Of a DNA stretch of 64,000 bases, positions 34,510 through 43,318 are shown one piece after another. The notes beneath the pieces were generated by a model that was given only the letters and a program-made list of their open reading frames with translations, did not search any database and had not been told where the DNA came from. The translations under genes were made by a program, and so were the position numbers. The number at the start of each line of letters is the position of its first letter. Positions within the stretch are counted from its first letter, which is position 1. The DNA lies in assembly GCF_900182575.1 (NCBI RefSeq), contig NZ_FXSZ01000006.1, forward strand, positions 180,559-244,558. The letters run 5' to 3'. The stretch is from Solitalea koreensis. GTDB taxonomy: Bacteria; Bacteroidota; Bacteroidia; Sphingobacteriales; Sphingobacteriaceae.

Positions 34510-35943
34510 TTAGCTTCTAGCTCTAACTAATTTTTTGATCATACCGCCAAAAATCAGTCCATGAAATGGGTACATTAAATACCAGTAAAACCTTCCCCAT
34601 AGGCCAACAGGGCGGAAAGTAGCTTCTTGGTAAAGTTTATCGTCATGAATTTTAAACTCTAACCATGCCTCACCGGGTAGTTTCATCTCTGCAAAAAGTA
34701 AAAGTCTTTTCTCTGTTCGATTTGCATAAAGTACTCGCCAAAAATCCAGACTGTCTCCTGCCTCCAATTCAGATGCATTTCTTCGGCCTCTGCGTAATCC
34801 TACACCTCCAACCAATCGGTCTAAATAACCTCTTATTCTCCATAAAATATTTGCATAATACCAACCATTTTTTCCACCAATTTCAAATATTTTATTAAGC
34901 GTAGTTTCGCGGTCTGTTATTTTCATTTCGTTTTTATATTTGAAACAGCCTTCGTCAGGTACTTCCAGGTATTGCCAAACGTTACGCTGATGAAGATGGC
35001 TGGAAAATGTATCATACCAGGAAGACATTACTTCATTTTGCTTTATCTTATCAAAGGCAAAACCAATATTTTCCTTATAAGTATTTAGCGTAATATGTAA
35101 ATCTTCTGCCAGGCTATTTTTATCAGCAATTACGTTAACTTTCATACTATTGACCAGATTTTTTGCTAAGGGAAATGAAGTAGAAGTAATAAAATATAAC
35201 CAGTAGGATGAAATACGAGGGCTGAAAAATGGCACCGTGATAATGAATCTTTTCAGATGTCGTTCTTCGGCGTACTGCAACAACATTTCTTTATAAGTAA
35301 GTACTTCAGGCCCGGCTATATCAAAATGACGATTGAAAACATTTTTTTTGAGCAGCACACCTGACAAAAACTCAATAATATTTCTAATTCCTATTGGCTG
35401 GCATTTTGTTTTTACCCAAACAGGGGCAATCATTACTGGTAATTTCTCTACCAAATCTCTGATAATTTCAAATGAAGCACTGCCTGAACCTACGATAATG
35501 CCGGCTCTTAGTACTGTCAAAGCGTATTTGTGAGATTGCAGCGTCGCTTCTACTTGTTTGCGGGAGGCAAGATGTTTAGATAATTTGCTTTCGTTAATAA
35601 TACCTGTTAAAAAGATTACTTGCTTGCATTTAGTTTTTTCAATTGCTGATCGGAAATTCTCTGCAACCAATTTTTCTTTTTCCGAAAAATCCCCATCAGC
35701 AGATGCCATAGAATGTATGAGAAAATAAGCCACATCAATATCTTCGGGAATATTTTCTAATGTACCAAGCTGCAAAAAGTCATTTTCTATAATTGTAATG
35801 TTTCCTTTAGCGGCATCATAATTTTTTGAACTGAACCGATTCTTGTCTCGAACCGAACAAACGATATGATGACTTTCTTTCAACAATTGAATTAGCAATC
35901 TTTTTCCTACATAACCCGAAGTTCCCGTAAGCAGAATTTTCAT
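34510..35943 (-). CDS. SDR-type NAD(P)-binding oxidoreductase with DUF2867 C-terminus
   Basis: This 477-residue protein has an N-terminal Rossmann motif TGTSGYVGKRLL (residues 7-18), AYFLIHSMAS and VLRAGIIVGSGSASFE (about 145), as in atypical SDRs. The C-terminal DUF2867-like part has GGVGLRRGRRNASELEAGDS and DFWRV, and GLWGRFYWYLMYPFHGLIF near the end. No defined reaction is known for this architecture. Position between crtZ and the lycopene cyclase suggests a pigment-modifying or membrane-lipid role. It begins 17 bp after crtZ. Confidence 0.83.
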   Translation of the reverse strand: MKILLTGTSGYVGKRLLIQLLKESHHIVCSVRDKNRFSSKNYDAAKGNITIIENDFLQLGTLENIPEDIDVAYFLIHSMASADGDFSEKEKLVAENFRSAIEKTKCKQVIFLTGIINESKLSKHLASRKQVEATLQSHKYALTVLRAGIIVGSGSASFEIIRDLVEKLPVMIAPVWVKTKCQPIGIRNIIEFLSGVLLKKNVFNRHFDIAGPEVLTYKEMLLQYAEERHLKRFIITVPFFSPRISSYWLYFITSTSFPLAKNLVNSMKVNVIADKNSLAEDLHITLNTYKENIGFAFDKIKQNEVMSSWYDTFSSHLHQRNVWQYLEVPDEGCFKYKNEMKITDRETTLNKIFEIGGKNGWYYANILWRIRGYLDRLVGGVGLRRGRRNASELEAGDSLDFWRVLYANRTEKRLLLFAEMKLPGEAWLEFKIHDDKLYQEATFRPVGLWGRFYWYLMYPFHGLIFGGMIKKLVRARS

Positions 35944-35960
35944 GGATTGGGGTTTATTTA

Positions 35961-36440
35961 TTATTGATTATCTTTTTTGGTCTCTTGGTTTTCATTCTTA
36001 GAATAAATTTTAACGTATTTTAATGGAACAAACAAAAAACCAAAACACTCCCCTTGTTCTTTACCAATGTGCTTGTGATGTTGTTTGTGAGCCCTGCGTA
36101 GCGCTAAAAAATAGGGATTTATAGTACGGCTTCCTAACTTAACTCTTTGATGAATAAAAATATCGTGTACGAAAAAGTAAGCCATTCCGTAAAGCATTAT
36201 TCCTAATCCAACAAAAAACAAATAGTTAAAGTGGTTTAGCGAACCAAAATACATTAGAGCAATTGTAGGTAATGCGAATATCACAAAGAAATAGTCGTTT
36301 TTCTCAAAGAAACCTTCATTGGTGTGGTCGTGATGATCTTTGTGTAACATCCACAAAAAACCGTGCATTACGTATTTATGGATAAGCCAGGTTGCCCCTT
36401 CCATAAGTATAAAAACTACTAAGATGATTATAACATTCAT
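35961..36440 (-). CDS. crtZ: Beta-carotene hydroxylase (CrtZ), fatty acid hydroxylase superfamily
   Basis: The 159-residue membrane di-iron hydroxylase has histidine boxes HKYVMH (about 21), HKDHHDH (about 33), HDIFIH (about 92) and HKQHHKH (about 116). It would hydroxylate the beta-carotene rings to zeaxanthin. There are four hydrophobic segments (first IIILVVFILMEGATWLI). Its start overlaps the end of the SRPBCC gene (ATGA), so translation is coupled. The length matches bacterial CrtZ. Confidence 0.9.
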   Translation of the reverse strand: MNVIIILVVFILMEGATWLIHKYVMHGFLWMLHKDHHDHTNEGFFEKNDYFFVIFALPTIALMYFGSLNHFNYLFFVGLGIMLYGMAYFFVHDIFIHQRVKLGSRTINPYFLALRRAHKQHHKHIGKEQGECFGFLFVPLKYVKIYSKNENQETKKDNQ

Positions 36441-36910
36441 AATTCCTTTTTTGTATCGTTGAACATCTTCTCCAGAGCATTAAATCTATGATTGAAGATT
36501 TTTTCTAATTTATTTTTAACTAAAACTTGATGTGCCAGGGTACCTAAAAATCCGAAAGGTAATTCATAGTCAACTGTATCATTCATAAAAACGCCCTTTT
36601 CATTTGGAACAAATTCGTGGCGATGATTCCAATATTTAAAAGGACCCTTTTCCTGAAAATCTGTAAAACTCTTTTGAAATTCAACTTGTGTAATACGGGT
36701 TTTCCATTTTATTTCAATGCCTAAAAACGGTGAAACATTATAGTCAATCTCCATTCCTTCATGAATATCTTCATTAGCAAATTCAGAGCGTACAACAAAC
36801 CCCATATCCTTTGGAGTTATTTTTGAAAGATTGTACGGATTGGAGAAAAATTTCCAAGCTGTTTGTATATCACAACTTTGTTGTTGCTCTCTGTATAGTT
36901 GAAATTTCAT
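36437..36910 (-). CDS. SRPBCC-family ligand-binding protein
   Basis: The 157-residue protein of START/SRPBCC fold begins MKFQLYREQQQSCDIQTAWK. FFSNPYNLSKITPKDMGF is the typical opening helix, and DTVDYELPFGFLGTLAHQVL the last strand/helix. It overlaps crtZ by 4 bp and follows the preceding gene with 1 bp, firmly in the carotenoid operon. Such proteins are regular members of Bacteroidota carotenoid clusters. Binding a hydrophobic intermediate is likely but unproven. Confidence 0.87.
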   Translation of the reverse strand: MKFQLYREQQQSCDIQTAWKFFSNPYNLSKITPKDMGFVVRSEFANEDIHEGMEIDYNVSPFLGIEIKWKTRITQVEFQKSFTDFQEKGPFKYWNHRHEFVPNEKGVFMNDTVDYELPFGFLGTLAHQVLVKNKLEKIFNHRFNALEKMFNDTKKEL

Positions 36911-36911
36911 T

Positions 36912-37373
36912 CTATTTGTTTAAAATATTATTGATCATCTTTTTTAGATTCTCAGATTGTACCTTTTCAACATGCTCTCTTAAATAGCGCTCATCTTCAA
37001 GAATATTTTTATTGTATCCTAAAAATTGAGGACAATTTTTTTGCACCGATAAACGTATAAAGCGTATTTCAATATTGTCTTTTTCGTTTTTTAGTGCTTT
37101 ATCAATATTGGTTTTTCCTTTCTTAAATGTACTTAACTTAGTTAAGGGGTTAATAGTGTGATTTGCCCAAATGATTTGTAAGGCACCTAAATAGGCTAGT
37201 GTAACATCATTCAATTTAATTTGCTCCAATGCCTTAATCATCATTTCACAGATCTCTTTTTCGGTTACTGATTTTTCATAATTATTTCTGATATAATCCA
37301 GATCAATATTTTTATTACTTGTTTTAAAAGAGCATAATAAGCAAAGACTGCATATCAGAACAAATCTTATCAT
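36912..37373 (-). CDS. Small exported protein of the carotenoid operon, function unknown
   Basis: A 153-residue protein starting with a probable signal peptide (MIRFVLICSLCLLCSF), then helical and lysine-rich (YLGALQIIWANHTINPLTKL near residue 60). The start overlaps crtB by 4 bp and the end is 1 bp from the SRPBCC gene, so it is translationally coupled. I recognise no domain. Confidence 0.75.
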   Translation of the reverse strand: MIRFVLICSLCLLCSFKTSNKNIDLDYIRNNYEKSVTEKEICEMMIKALEQIKLNDVTLAYLGALQIIWANHTINPLTKLSTFKKGKTNIDKALKNEKDNIEIRFIRLSVQKNCPQFLGYNKNILEDERYLREHVEKVQSENLKKMINNILNK

Positions 37374-38206
37374 AACATCGCAACTTTATATTGGATATAG
37401 CTAAGAACCATTACAGAAAATTTTTGAGTATTCGGTATGCGGATACGATTTTGTAATATATCTTCCGCAGAAGTTGTTTTTATTTTTTTAAATAAGGATA
37501 TATAATATTTGTATGCTAAATACACTCCAAATTTTGATGAGTTTGGCAACATTTTGATTCCAACAAAAGCTTCTTTAAATTCATTTTCAATTTCATTTTC
37601 AATCTCACGTTTAACACAACTATCAAATAAATTCATCTGTATATTGGGAAAATAAGTGCGACCCAGAATTTGATAATCATCTTTTAAGTCTCGTAAGAAA
37701 TTTACTTTTTGAAATGCAGAACCCAACTTCTTTGCATAAGGTTTTAGTTTTTCATATTCTTCCTTCTTACCTTCCGTAAACACTTGTAAACACATTAAAC
37801 CCACAACCTCCGCCGAACCGTATATGTATTCATTATACAATTTCGAATTGTAATCAATTCTGTTCAAATCCATTTCCATACTATGAAGAAATTGGTCTAT
37901 CAGTATCTTATCAATACTATATTTATGAACCGTCTCTTGAAAGGATTGTAAAATTGGATTAAGCGAAATACCTTCTTTTAATGCCTGATCTGTTTCAATT
38001 TTTAATCTGTTTAATAGCGTTTTTTTATCATAATCGTGAAAACTATCCACAATCTCATCTGCTAAACGCACATATCCATATATGGCATAAATTGCAGGAC
38101 GAATGGAGGGCTTCAGAGTTAATACCCCAAAAGAAAAACTTGTGCTGTATTTTTCAGTAGTGCTTTTACTTACTTGGTAAGACAACTCATCAAATAGTTT
38201 TTTCAT
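37370..38206 (-). CDS. crtB: Phytoene synthase
   Basis: CrtB condenses two geranylgeranyl diphosphates to phytoene. The 278-residue product has the first aspartate-rich motif in RLADEIVDSF (about 47). YGSAEVVGLMCL (about 129) is the conserved mid-part, and the second aspartate motif lies in KVNFLRDLKDDYQILGRTYF (about 165). The length is typical. It lies between crtI and the small exported protein, in the same orientation. Confidence 0.93.
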   Translation of the reverse strand: MKKLFDELSYQVSKSTTEKYSTSFSFGVLTLKPSIRPAIYAIYGYVRLADEIVDSFHDYDKKTLLNRLKIETDQALKEGISLNPILQSFQETVHKYSIDKILIDQFLHSMEMDLNRIDYNSKLYNEYIYGSAEVVGLMCLQVFTEGKKEEYEKLKPYAKKLGSAFQKVNFLRDLKDDYQILGRTYFPNIQMNLFDSCVKREIENEIENEFKEAFVGIKMLPNSSKFGVYLAYKYYISLFKKIKTTSAEDILQNRIRIPNTQKFSVMVLSYIQYKVAML

Positions 38207-38286
38207 AGTCTATGGTTTTACCTTTTCAATTGAATGGATAACTCTATTGCTTGTGTTAATATCTGCTGTTGTGACTTTCCACCCAT

Positions 38287-39828
38287 TTACAAAAACTCCC
38301 TTGTTGTTGTTAGTGAGAGATAGGGGTCCTCCGTTAATACTTTTTTTTCATCGTCTTTGAATTTAAGTTTATTAAGTTCATGGCTTACAATTTTCCCTGA
38401 AATGATTGAAGGCGGAACACCAGGTCCGGGTACTGTAAGTTGACCTGTATAAAAAAGATTGCTTATTTTTTTATTCCTGATTTTGGGCTTCAATACTGCA
38501 GTTTGCGAAAGCGTATTGGCAAGCCCATAAGCATTACCTCCATACGCGTTGTAATCTTGAACGAAATCTGACACGCAGTAACTTCTTTTATATTCAATCT
38601 TTGAAAGTAAATTTTCTGTTTTGGTGAGTTTTTCAAGACGATTAATCATTATGTTTAGATATTTTTCTCGCAATTCTTCATTGTCTTTAATGCCAATAGC
38701 TAAAGGCATTAATAGGAAAATGTTTTCGCAGTTTGAAGGCGCTACACTTGAATCAGTCTTGGAAGGACAACAGGCATAAAATAATGGGTTTTCAGGCCAT
38801 TTTCTATTGCGATTAATTGCATCAATATGTTCATCTAAATCATTTTCAAAAAATAAAGTATGGTGTTTGATGTTAGTTATTTTTTCTTTGATCCCTAAGT
38901 AGTAAATCAAACAAGAAGGGGCAAAAGTTCTACTCTTCCAATATTTTTCGGTATAGTTTTTCAAATTTACATCTAATAAAGTTTCTGTATGATGATAATC
39001 AGACGAAGCAATGACTAAATCAAAAAAATGATTTTCTCCATTAATAACTAAAGAAGTCACTTTTCCCTTATGGGTGTGTATTTTTTCTATTGTCTTATTA
39101 AAATGAAATGTAGCTCCCTGTGACTCTGCAACCTTTTGCATTGCTAAAACCAATTGATAAAATCCGCCCATAGGATAATGGGTTCCGAGAGCATAGCCTC
39201 CGTAATTCATTAAACTATATAGTGCAGGTATGTTTTTAGGTGAAGCACCGAGAAAAATAACGGGAAACTCCATTAAAACTCTCAACTTCGGATTATCAAA
39301 ATACTTGGCAACATAACTTCTGAAATTGGTAAGCAAATCAAGTTTTAAAGCACTCTTTGCAATTTTTGGCGACAAAAACTCTTTCCAGCTATGACAAGGT
39401 TTATTTATAAAATCTTGCATAGCCACTTGATACTTAAATTGAGCAGCTTTCATAAATTCATCAAGTTTTTCTCCGGCACCGACCTCCAATTCGTTAAATA
39501 GATTTTTTAGATCTTCATACGATTCGGGAACGGCAATTTTTCCATCATTAAAAATCATCTCGAATTGTGGATTCAGAGAAACCAAATCAAAAAAATCGGA
39601 AGCTTTATAACCAAAATCATTAAAGAAGTTTTCTATTATATCCGGCATCCAATACCAACTTGGGCCCATATCAAAAACATATCCTTTTTCGGTGGTAAAT
39701 TGCCTGGCTCTGCCACCTGGTTGATTATGTTTTTCAAATACGTGAACCTCATAACCTTGTTTAGCAGCATAAGCCGCAGCAGACATGCCTGAAAACCCTG
39801 AACCTATTAATGCTATTTTTCTTCTCAT
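38287..39828 (-). CDS. crtI: Phytoene desaturase (CrtI)
   Basis: This FAD enzyme turns phytoene into lycopene by successive dehydrogenations. The 513-residue protein starts with the dinucleotide motif IALIGSGFSGMSAAAYAA (residues 5-22), then GGRARQFTTEKGYVFDMGPS. The C-terminal FAD/quinone motif is NLFYTGQLTVPGPGVPPSI followed by SG (about 470). The stop of the upstream MarR gene is only 4 bp from the start, so the regulator and crtI probably share a transcript. Confidence 0.95.
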   Translation of the reverse strand: MRRKIALIGSGFSGMSAAAYAAKQGYEVHVFEKHNQPGGRARQFTTEKGYVFDMGPSWYWMPDIIENFFNDFGYKASDFFDLVSLNPQFEMIFNDGKIAVPESYEDLKNLFNELEVGAGEKLDEFMKAAQFKYQVAMQDFINKPCHSWKEFLSPKIAKSALKLDLLTNFRSYVAKYFDNPKLRVLMEFPVIFLGASPKNIPALYSLMNYGGYALGTHYPMGGFYQLVLAMQKVAESQGATFHFNKTIEKIHTHKGKVTSLVINGENHFFDLVIASSDYHHTETLLDVNLKNYTEKYWKSRTFAPSCLIYYLGIKEKITNIKHHTLFFENDLDEHIDAINRNRKWPENPLFYACCPSKTDSSVAPSNCENIFLLMPLAIGIKDNEELREKYLNIMINRLEKLTKTENLLSKIEYKRSYCVSDFVQDYNAYGGNAYGLANTLSQTAVLKPKIRNKKISNLFYTGQLTVPGPGVPPSIISGKIVSHELNKLKFKDDEKKVLTEDPYLSLTTTREFL

Positions 39829-39832
39829 TTTT

Positions 39833-40495
39833 CTATTGTTCTTTTGTTTTCAATGCTTCATTCAACAACTCGTCAGGTTCTAAATTTTGGCAATAGATCG
39901 GATGGTGAAAATCATTGAGTTTATTGAGCAATCGGATGAGTTCCATTTTTTCACTGTGGGTCAAATCTCCTGACACAATATTGGTTGCTTGACGAATTTT
40001 GCCCATTTGTTTATCAAGTGCTTCTAAACCTTTTGCTGTTATGTTGATTACTTTGCTTCGTTTGTCCGTTTCAGAATCTTTCTGCTGCACCCAATCTTGT
40101 GAAATCAAGCGATTGATAATTTGCATTCCAACAGGTTTATCTTGAATGTTCTTTTTTATCAACTCCATTTTTGTCATTTCACCAAAAGCTTTTAGATTGA
40201 TGAGATAAATAAAATCTTCCTGCGTAGAAAAATCCGAACCATAAATCGCAGACTTAGAATAATTTTTGGCATAGCGATTCATATGCACAATGAAAGTACT
40301 GATTACACTTTCAGGGCTTCGACCATTTTTCTTGCCTTCCCAATCGGGTTCCACCATGGACTCTGATTTAGAAAAACTAAAAATTACCCATTGCTTAAAA
40401 CCGCTTAAATCATTAGAAAATATGTTCGATTTAGAATTTGAATTTTCAAATTCCCACATTAAATCAATGATATCTTTTAATAAATGAAAGTCCAT
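39833..40495 (-). CDS. MarR-family transcriptional regulator at the head of the carotenoid operon
   Basis: This 220-residue winged-helix protein has an N-terminal extension before the MarR core. Core marks are FGEMTKMELIKKNIQDKPVG and IINRLISQDWVQQKDSETDK, followed by RSKVINITAKGLEALDKQ. The latter two are the recognition helix and the wing with the usual D-x-R-x4 pattern. It lies 4 bp before crtI and probably controls the operon and itself. The ligand or signal is unknown. The region upstream is AT-rich with the palindrome ACTATATAGT (40613-40622), a possible binding site. Confidence 0.87.
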   Translation of the reverse strand: MDFHLLKDIIDLMWEFENSNSKSNIFSNDLSGFKQWVIFSFSKSESMVEPDWEGKKNGRSPESVISTFIVHMNRYAKNYSKSAIYGSDFSTQEDFIYLINLKAFGEMTKMELIKKNIQDKPVGMQIINRLISQDWVQQKDSETDKRSKVINITAKGLEALDKQMGKIRQATNIVSGDLTHSEKMELIRLLNKLNDFHHPIYCQNLEPDELLNEALKTKEQ

Positions 40496-41172
40496 TCTAT
40501 TTCAATACTGAACTAAAAAAATAAATTAGAATATAAATATACTAGTTTTGATTTAACAATTGAAATTAAATATTAAAAAAGGTTAAAATTTAAATATTTA
40601 GTTTATTTTTATACTATATAGTTGAATGAGCTATTTCAGTAAAGCTAAACCAGCCTGACCACTATTATAGTTCTTATAAACATAAACAGTTACCATTGGC
40701 AACTTCTATTTAGTCCTAGTTAATCTGTTGTATCTTAAAAAATAATTATTTTGCCGTAGCAAAATGGCTTAAAAGAGCAAGGCAAGAAATAAAAAGCTGA
40801 ATGGGTAGAAACAGATGTTGAGAGAGTAGAATGACAGTTAGGTACCTCTATACTGTACTAGCCTGCCGACAAATAGGAGGTAAGTCCCAATAGCCATACC
40901 TATTACATTAGCATAACGCTGATCTGTAATTGTAAATAAACACAGATGTTGGGTAGATCAATTTCTGCATCGGGAAAGTAACCGTACAACTAAAGTCAGA
41001 TTTTTTAATTAAAAACAGCTTGTAATTATCAAATTACAAGCTGTTTTTGTTTTATGCTTTGGGGTGTAAAAATTACGATTCTTAATGCGGTATTTTTTTA
41101 AATTTAATTTCCTTAACATGATAATAATCAGTAATTTAAGATTAATAATCTACCTAATCGCTTACTATCAAT
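40496..41172. other. 677-bp region between the MarR gene and carbonic anhydrase
   Basis: No coding frame is convincing. It holds an AT-rich stretch (40500-40620) with the palindrome ACTATATAGT, GACAAATAGGAGGTAAG (40866-40882) resembling strings in the cassette island, and a very strong orphan terminator at 41011-41048. Nothing upstream on the plus strand explains the terminator, so a small RNA or a lost gene is possible. Confidence 0.5.
41011..41048 (+). terminator. Very strong orphan intrinsic terminator
   Basis: AAAAACAGCTTGTAATT and AATTACAAGCTGTTTTT are perfect 17-bp complements with a 4-nt loop (ATCA). The A- and T-runs make it bidirectional. No gene ends here on either strand. Confidence 0.8.
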
Positions 41173-41781
41173 ATGCCTAATCATCTACTACAAAAAGAGA
41201 ACAGTAAGGTACATAAAGAAGTACTGGATGCGAATGAAAAGTATGCTCAACAATTCGGGGACAAAGGTAAACTAACAATTCCGCCTGTACGTAAATTTGC
41301 CGTTTTAACCTGTATGGATGCCCGGTTGGATCCAGCTAAATTTGCCGGATTATCCGAAGGAGATGCACATGTTATCAGAAATGCCGGCGGAAGAGCAAGT
41401 GATGATGCCATACGTTCCCTAGTGATTTCTCAAAAACTTTTAGGAACCCGCGAGTGGTTCGTAATTCACCATACCGATTGCGGGATGGCACTTTTTACAG
41501 ATGAAATAATGCGCGATCTGCTTTCTACAAGCTTACAAACGGCTACCATTGATTCAAAAGGCTGGAGAAATGTTGAAGAGCATGGAGGTTCTGATGAGGC
41601 TAATTTTATTTCATTTTTAACCTTCAAGAATTTAAAAAAAAGTGTTGTAGAAGATGTACAACGCATTAAAAGGCATCCTTTAGTGCCGTATAATGTTCCT
41701 GTTTACGGATATATTTATGATGTTAAAACGGGTAAACTAATAGAGGTTGAAGAGGCTACCATAATTGGCCGGTCCGGCTAA
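41173..41781 (+). CDS. Beta-class carbonic anhydrase
   Basis: The 202-residue zinc enzyme interconverts CO2 and bicarbonate. The zinc ligands are in TCMDARLDP (Cys and the Asp/Arg dyad, about 42) and HHTDCGM (His and Cys, about 97). VIRNAGGRASDDAIRSL is the family core, of the class sometimes annotated only as carbonic anhydrase-like. Its last 81 bases plus the terminator are repeated at 43319-43461, encoding the same final residues IIGRSG and stop. Confidence 0.93.
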   Translation: MPNHLLQKENSKVHKEVLDANEKYAQQFGDKGKLTIPPVRKFAVLTCMDARLDPAKFAGLSEGDAHVIRNAGGRASDDAIRSLVISQKLLGTREWFVIHHTDCGMALFTDEIMRDLLSTSLQTATIDSKGWRNVEEHGGSDEANFISFLTFKNLKKSVVEDVQRIKRHPLVPYNVPVYGYIYDVKTGKLIEVEEATIIGRSG

Positions 41782-41842
41782 GCGAAAATTGAGGTTAATT
41801 AAATTTCAGTCCCCGCAATTAATCCTTGCGGGGATTTGTTTT
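41701..41842 (+). repeat. Direct repeat, copy 1 (3' end of carbonic anhydrase plus terminator)
   Basis: These 142 bp recur at 43319-43461 with two substitutions and a 1-base insertion. Copy 1 is the native gene end. The two coding differences are synonymous (CGG/CGA and GGC/GGA). Confidence 0.88.
41811..41842 (+). terminator. Terminator of carbonic anhydrase (first copy)
   Basis: CCCCGCAA (41811-41818) pairs with TTGCGGGG (41826-41833) across TTAATCC, followed by ATTTGTTTT. The same hairpin occurs at 43430-43461. Confidence 0.8.
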
Positions 41843-41853
41843 AACACTTTTCA

Positions 41854-41893
41854 CTCCAGTACAATAATAGTAGACTGGAGGTAAATATCTTAG
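41854..41893 (+). promoter_or_regulatory. Inverted repeat and TATCTT element before the first GG-leader peptide
   Basis: CTCCAGT (41854-41860) and ACTGGAG (41874-41880) form an inverted repeat, then TATCTTAG (41886-41893) a -7-like element 31 bp before the ATG. The second module has the same plan at 62174-62210, which suggests shared regulation. Confidence 0.5.
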
Positions 41894-41923
41894 GGTTATG
41901 TTTAATTATTAATTCTTAAAAAA

Positions 41924-42178
41924 ATGAAAAAGTTAACATTAAAAAAATTGAACTTAGAAAGTTCGGAAGTACTTACAAGAAAGCAATTGAAAATGGTATT
42001 AGGAGGAAGTGGAAGTGTCGGTTACTGTACTCCTGGTGAAACGCTATTCCATTGTACAACTCTTTGGGATAATGGGCAGGGTGGAACTACAAGTACTTCT
42101 GGTTCAGTTTGTGCAACAAGTAATGGAGTAGCAGAAGAAATGGTTTACCAGGAATATTCAGCAGATTATTTATGTTAA
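41924..42178 (+). CDS. Double-glycine-leader cysteine peptide (RiPP/bacteriocin-like precursor 1)
   Basis: This 84-residue precursor has a lysine/leucine-rich leader KKLTLKKLNLESSEVLTRKQ and ends the leader with LGG (residues 26-28). The 56-residue core is rich in Gly/Thr/Ser and has four cysteines at 35, 44, 63 and 84 (the last residue). Leaders ending in GG are removed by C39-peptidase ABC exporters, but none lies in this window. The leader is nearly the same as in the peptide at 62290. The stop overlaps the start of the thioredoxin gene by 7 bp. Product activity is unknown; bacteriocin or signalling peptide are options. Confidence 0.75.
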   Translation: MKKLTLKKLNLESSEVLTRKQLKMVLGGSGSVGYCTPGETLFHCTTLWDNGQGGTTSTSGSVCATSNGVAEEMVYQEYSADYLC

Positions 42179-43305
42179 AAGTTAGATTTTCTTTATTGCT
42201 TATAATGATTCTTACTTCTTTATTGGCAAAATCTCAAGATGACCGTGGAAGTTTTTATATAAATGGTTATTTGAAGAACACTCCCTCTCAGACTGTTTAT
42301 CTGATTAACTTCAGGAATAAGAATATTGTTGACTCTGCAAAAGTAAGTTCGACTGAAGGGTTGATTATGTTGAGCGGATCGGCAAGTGAGGAGCGGTCAT
42401 ATTATTTACGTTTTTCAAAGAAAGGAGGAATTCTAGTATTGGCTATAGCTCCTAAAGACAGTTTAGTCTTATACCATGATCTGGATAATTATTGGGAAAC
42501 AAGTATTAAAGGGGCGGTCGCAGCTAAAGAGTTTCTAAATTTTAACTTAGCAGCTAATGAACAAGGTAAGAGATTGCGAAAAATAGAAAGTAAAATTGAC
42601 AGCATGGAAAACATAGGGGCAAATGAGGATGATATAAATGTGGAAAAGAATGCACTTAAACTCATGAATATTGCCTTTCATAAGCAAAATAAGGAGCTTG
42701 CCTATAAAACACCAAGTCCTGTTACCGCCTCTTTTATTTTAGCAAATTTTATCATTCGCAACGAATTGGATGATCTTGAAGATTTGTTGAAGCATCTTGA
42801 ATCTAAGTTTTCACGGTCCTCTTATCTTCCAGAAACTATTTCGACCATTAAGTCAAAAATTAAAGCTTCAAACACCATAAACGATTTCTCAGCAGTAACT
42901 TACGCGCCCGAAATTAACGCTTTGGACTTGAAAGGCCAGCCCTTTAATCTTAAATCATTAAGAGGAAAATATGTTCTTATTGAGTTTTGGGCTAGTTGGT
43001 GTAAGCCTTGCCGGGCCGAGTTCCCAATTCTGGTAAAAACCTATAACGAGTATAAAGATAGAAACTTTACCATTTTAGGTGTTTCTCTGGATTCTGGGAA
43101 GGAAGACTGGATTGAAGCAATAAAAACAGACAATTTAACATGGATTCACGTGAGTGACCTTAAAGGCTGGAAAAGCGCTGCTGCTCAGGTCTATAAAGTA
43201 AATGCTATCCCACAAAACTTTTTAATAGATCCTGAAGGGAAGATTATTGCAATGAATTTGAGAGGCGATGGGTTAAAGAAAAAACTGAAAGAGATTTTCA
43301 AGTAA
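42172..43305 (+). CDS. Secreted TlpA-like thioredoxin with N-terminal DUF4369-like domain
   Basis: The 377-residue protein has a signal peptide (FSLLLIMILTSLLAKSQ). The N-terminal DUF4369-like beta domain (GSFYINGYLKNTPSQTVYLI) is followed by a helical linker. The C-terminal AhpC/TSA-thioredoxin fold has the active site WASWCKPCRAEFP (about residue 275) and the cis-proline NAIPQNFLIDPEG. It would act on disulfides in the periplasm. The start codon overlaps the end of the GG-leader peptide gene, so the two are translationally coupled. The peptide with four cysteines is a likely client (inference). Confidence 0.85.
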   Translation: MLKVRFSLLLIMILTSLLAKSQDDRGSFYINGYLKNTPSQTVYLINFRNKNIVDSAKVSSTEGLIMLSGSASEERSYYLRFSKKGGILVLAIAPKDSLVLYHDLDNYWETSIKGAVAAKEFLNFNLAANEQGKRLRKIESKIDSMENIGANEDDINVEKNALKLMNIAFHKQNKELAYKTPSPVTASFILANFIIRNELDDLEDLLKHLESKFSRSSYLPETISTIKSKIKASNTINDFSAVTYAPEINALDLKGQPFNLKSLRGKYVLIEFWASWCKPCRAEFPILVKTYNEYKDRNFTILGVSLDSGKEDWIEAIKTDNLTWIHVSDLKGWKSAAAQVYKVNAIPQNFLIDPEGKIIAMNLRGDGLKKKLKEIFK

Positions 43306-43318
43306 CAAGATTTTCCCG

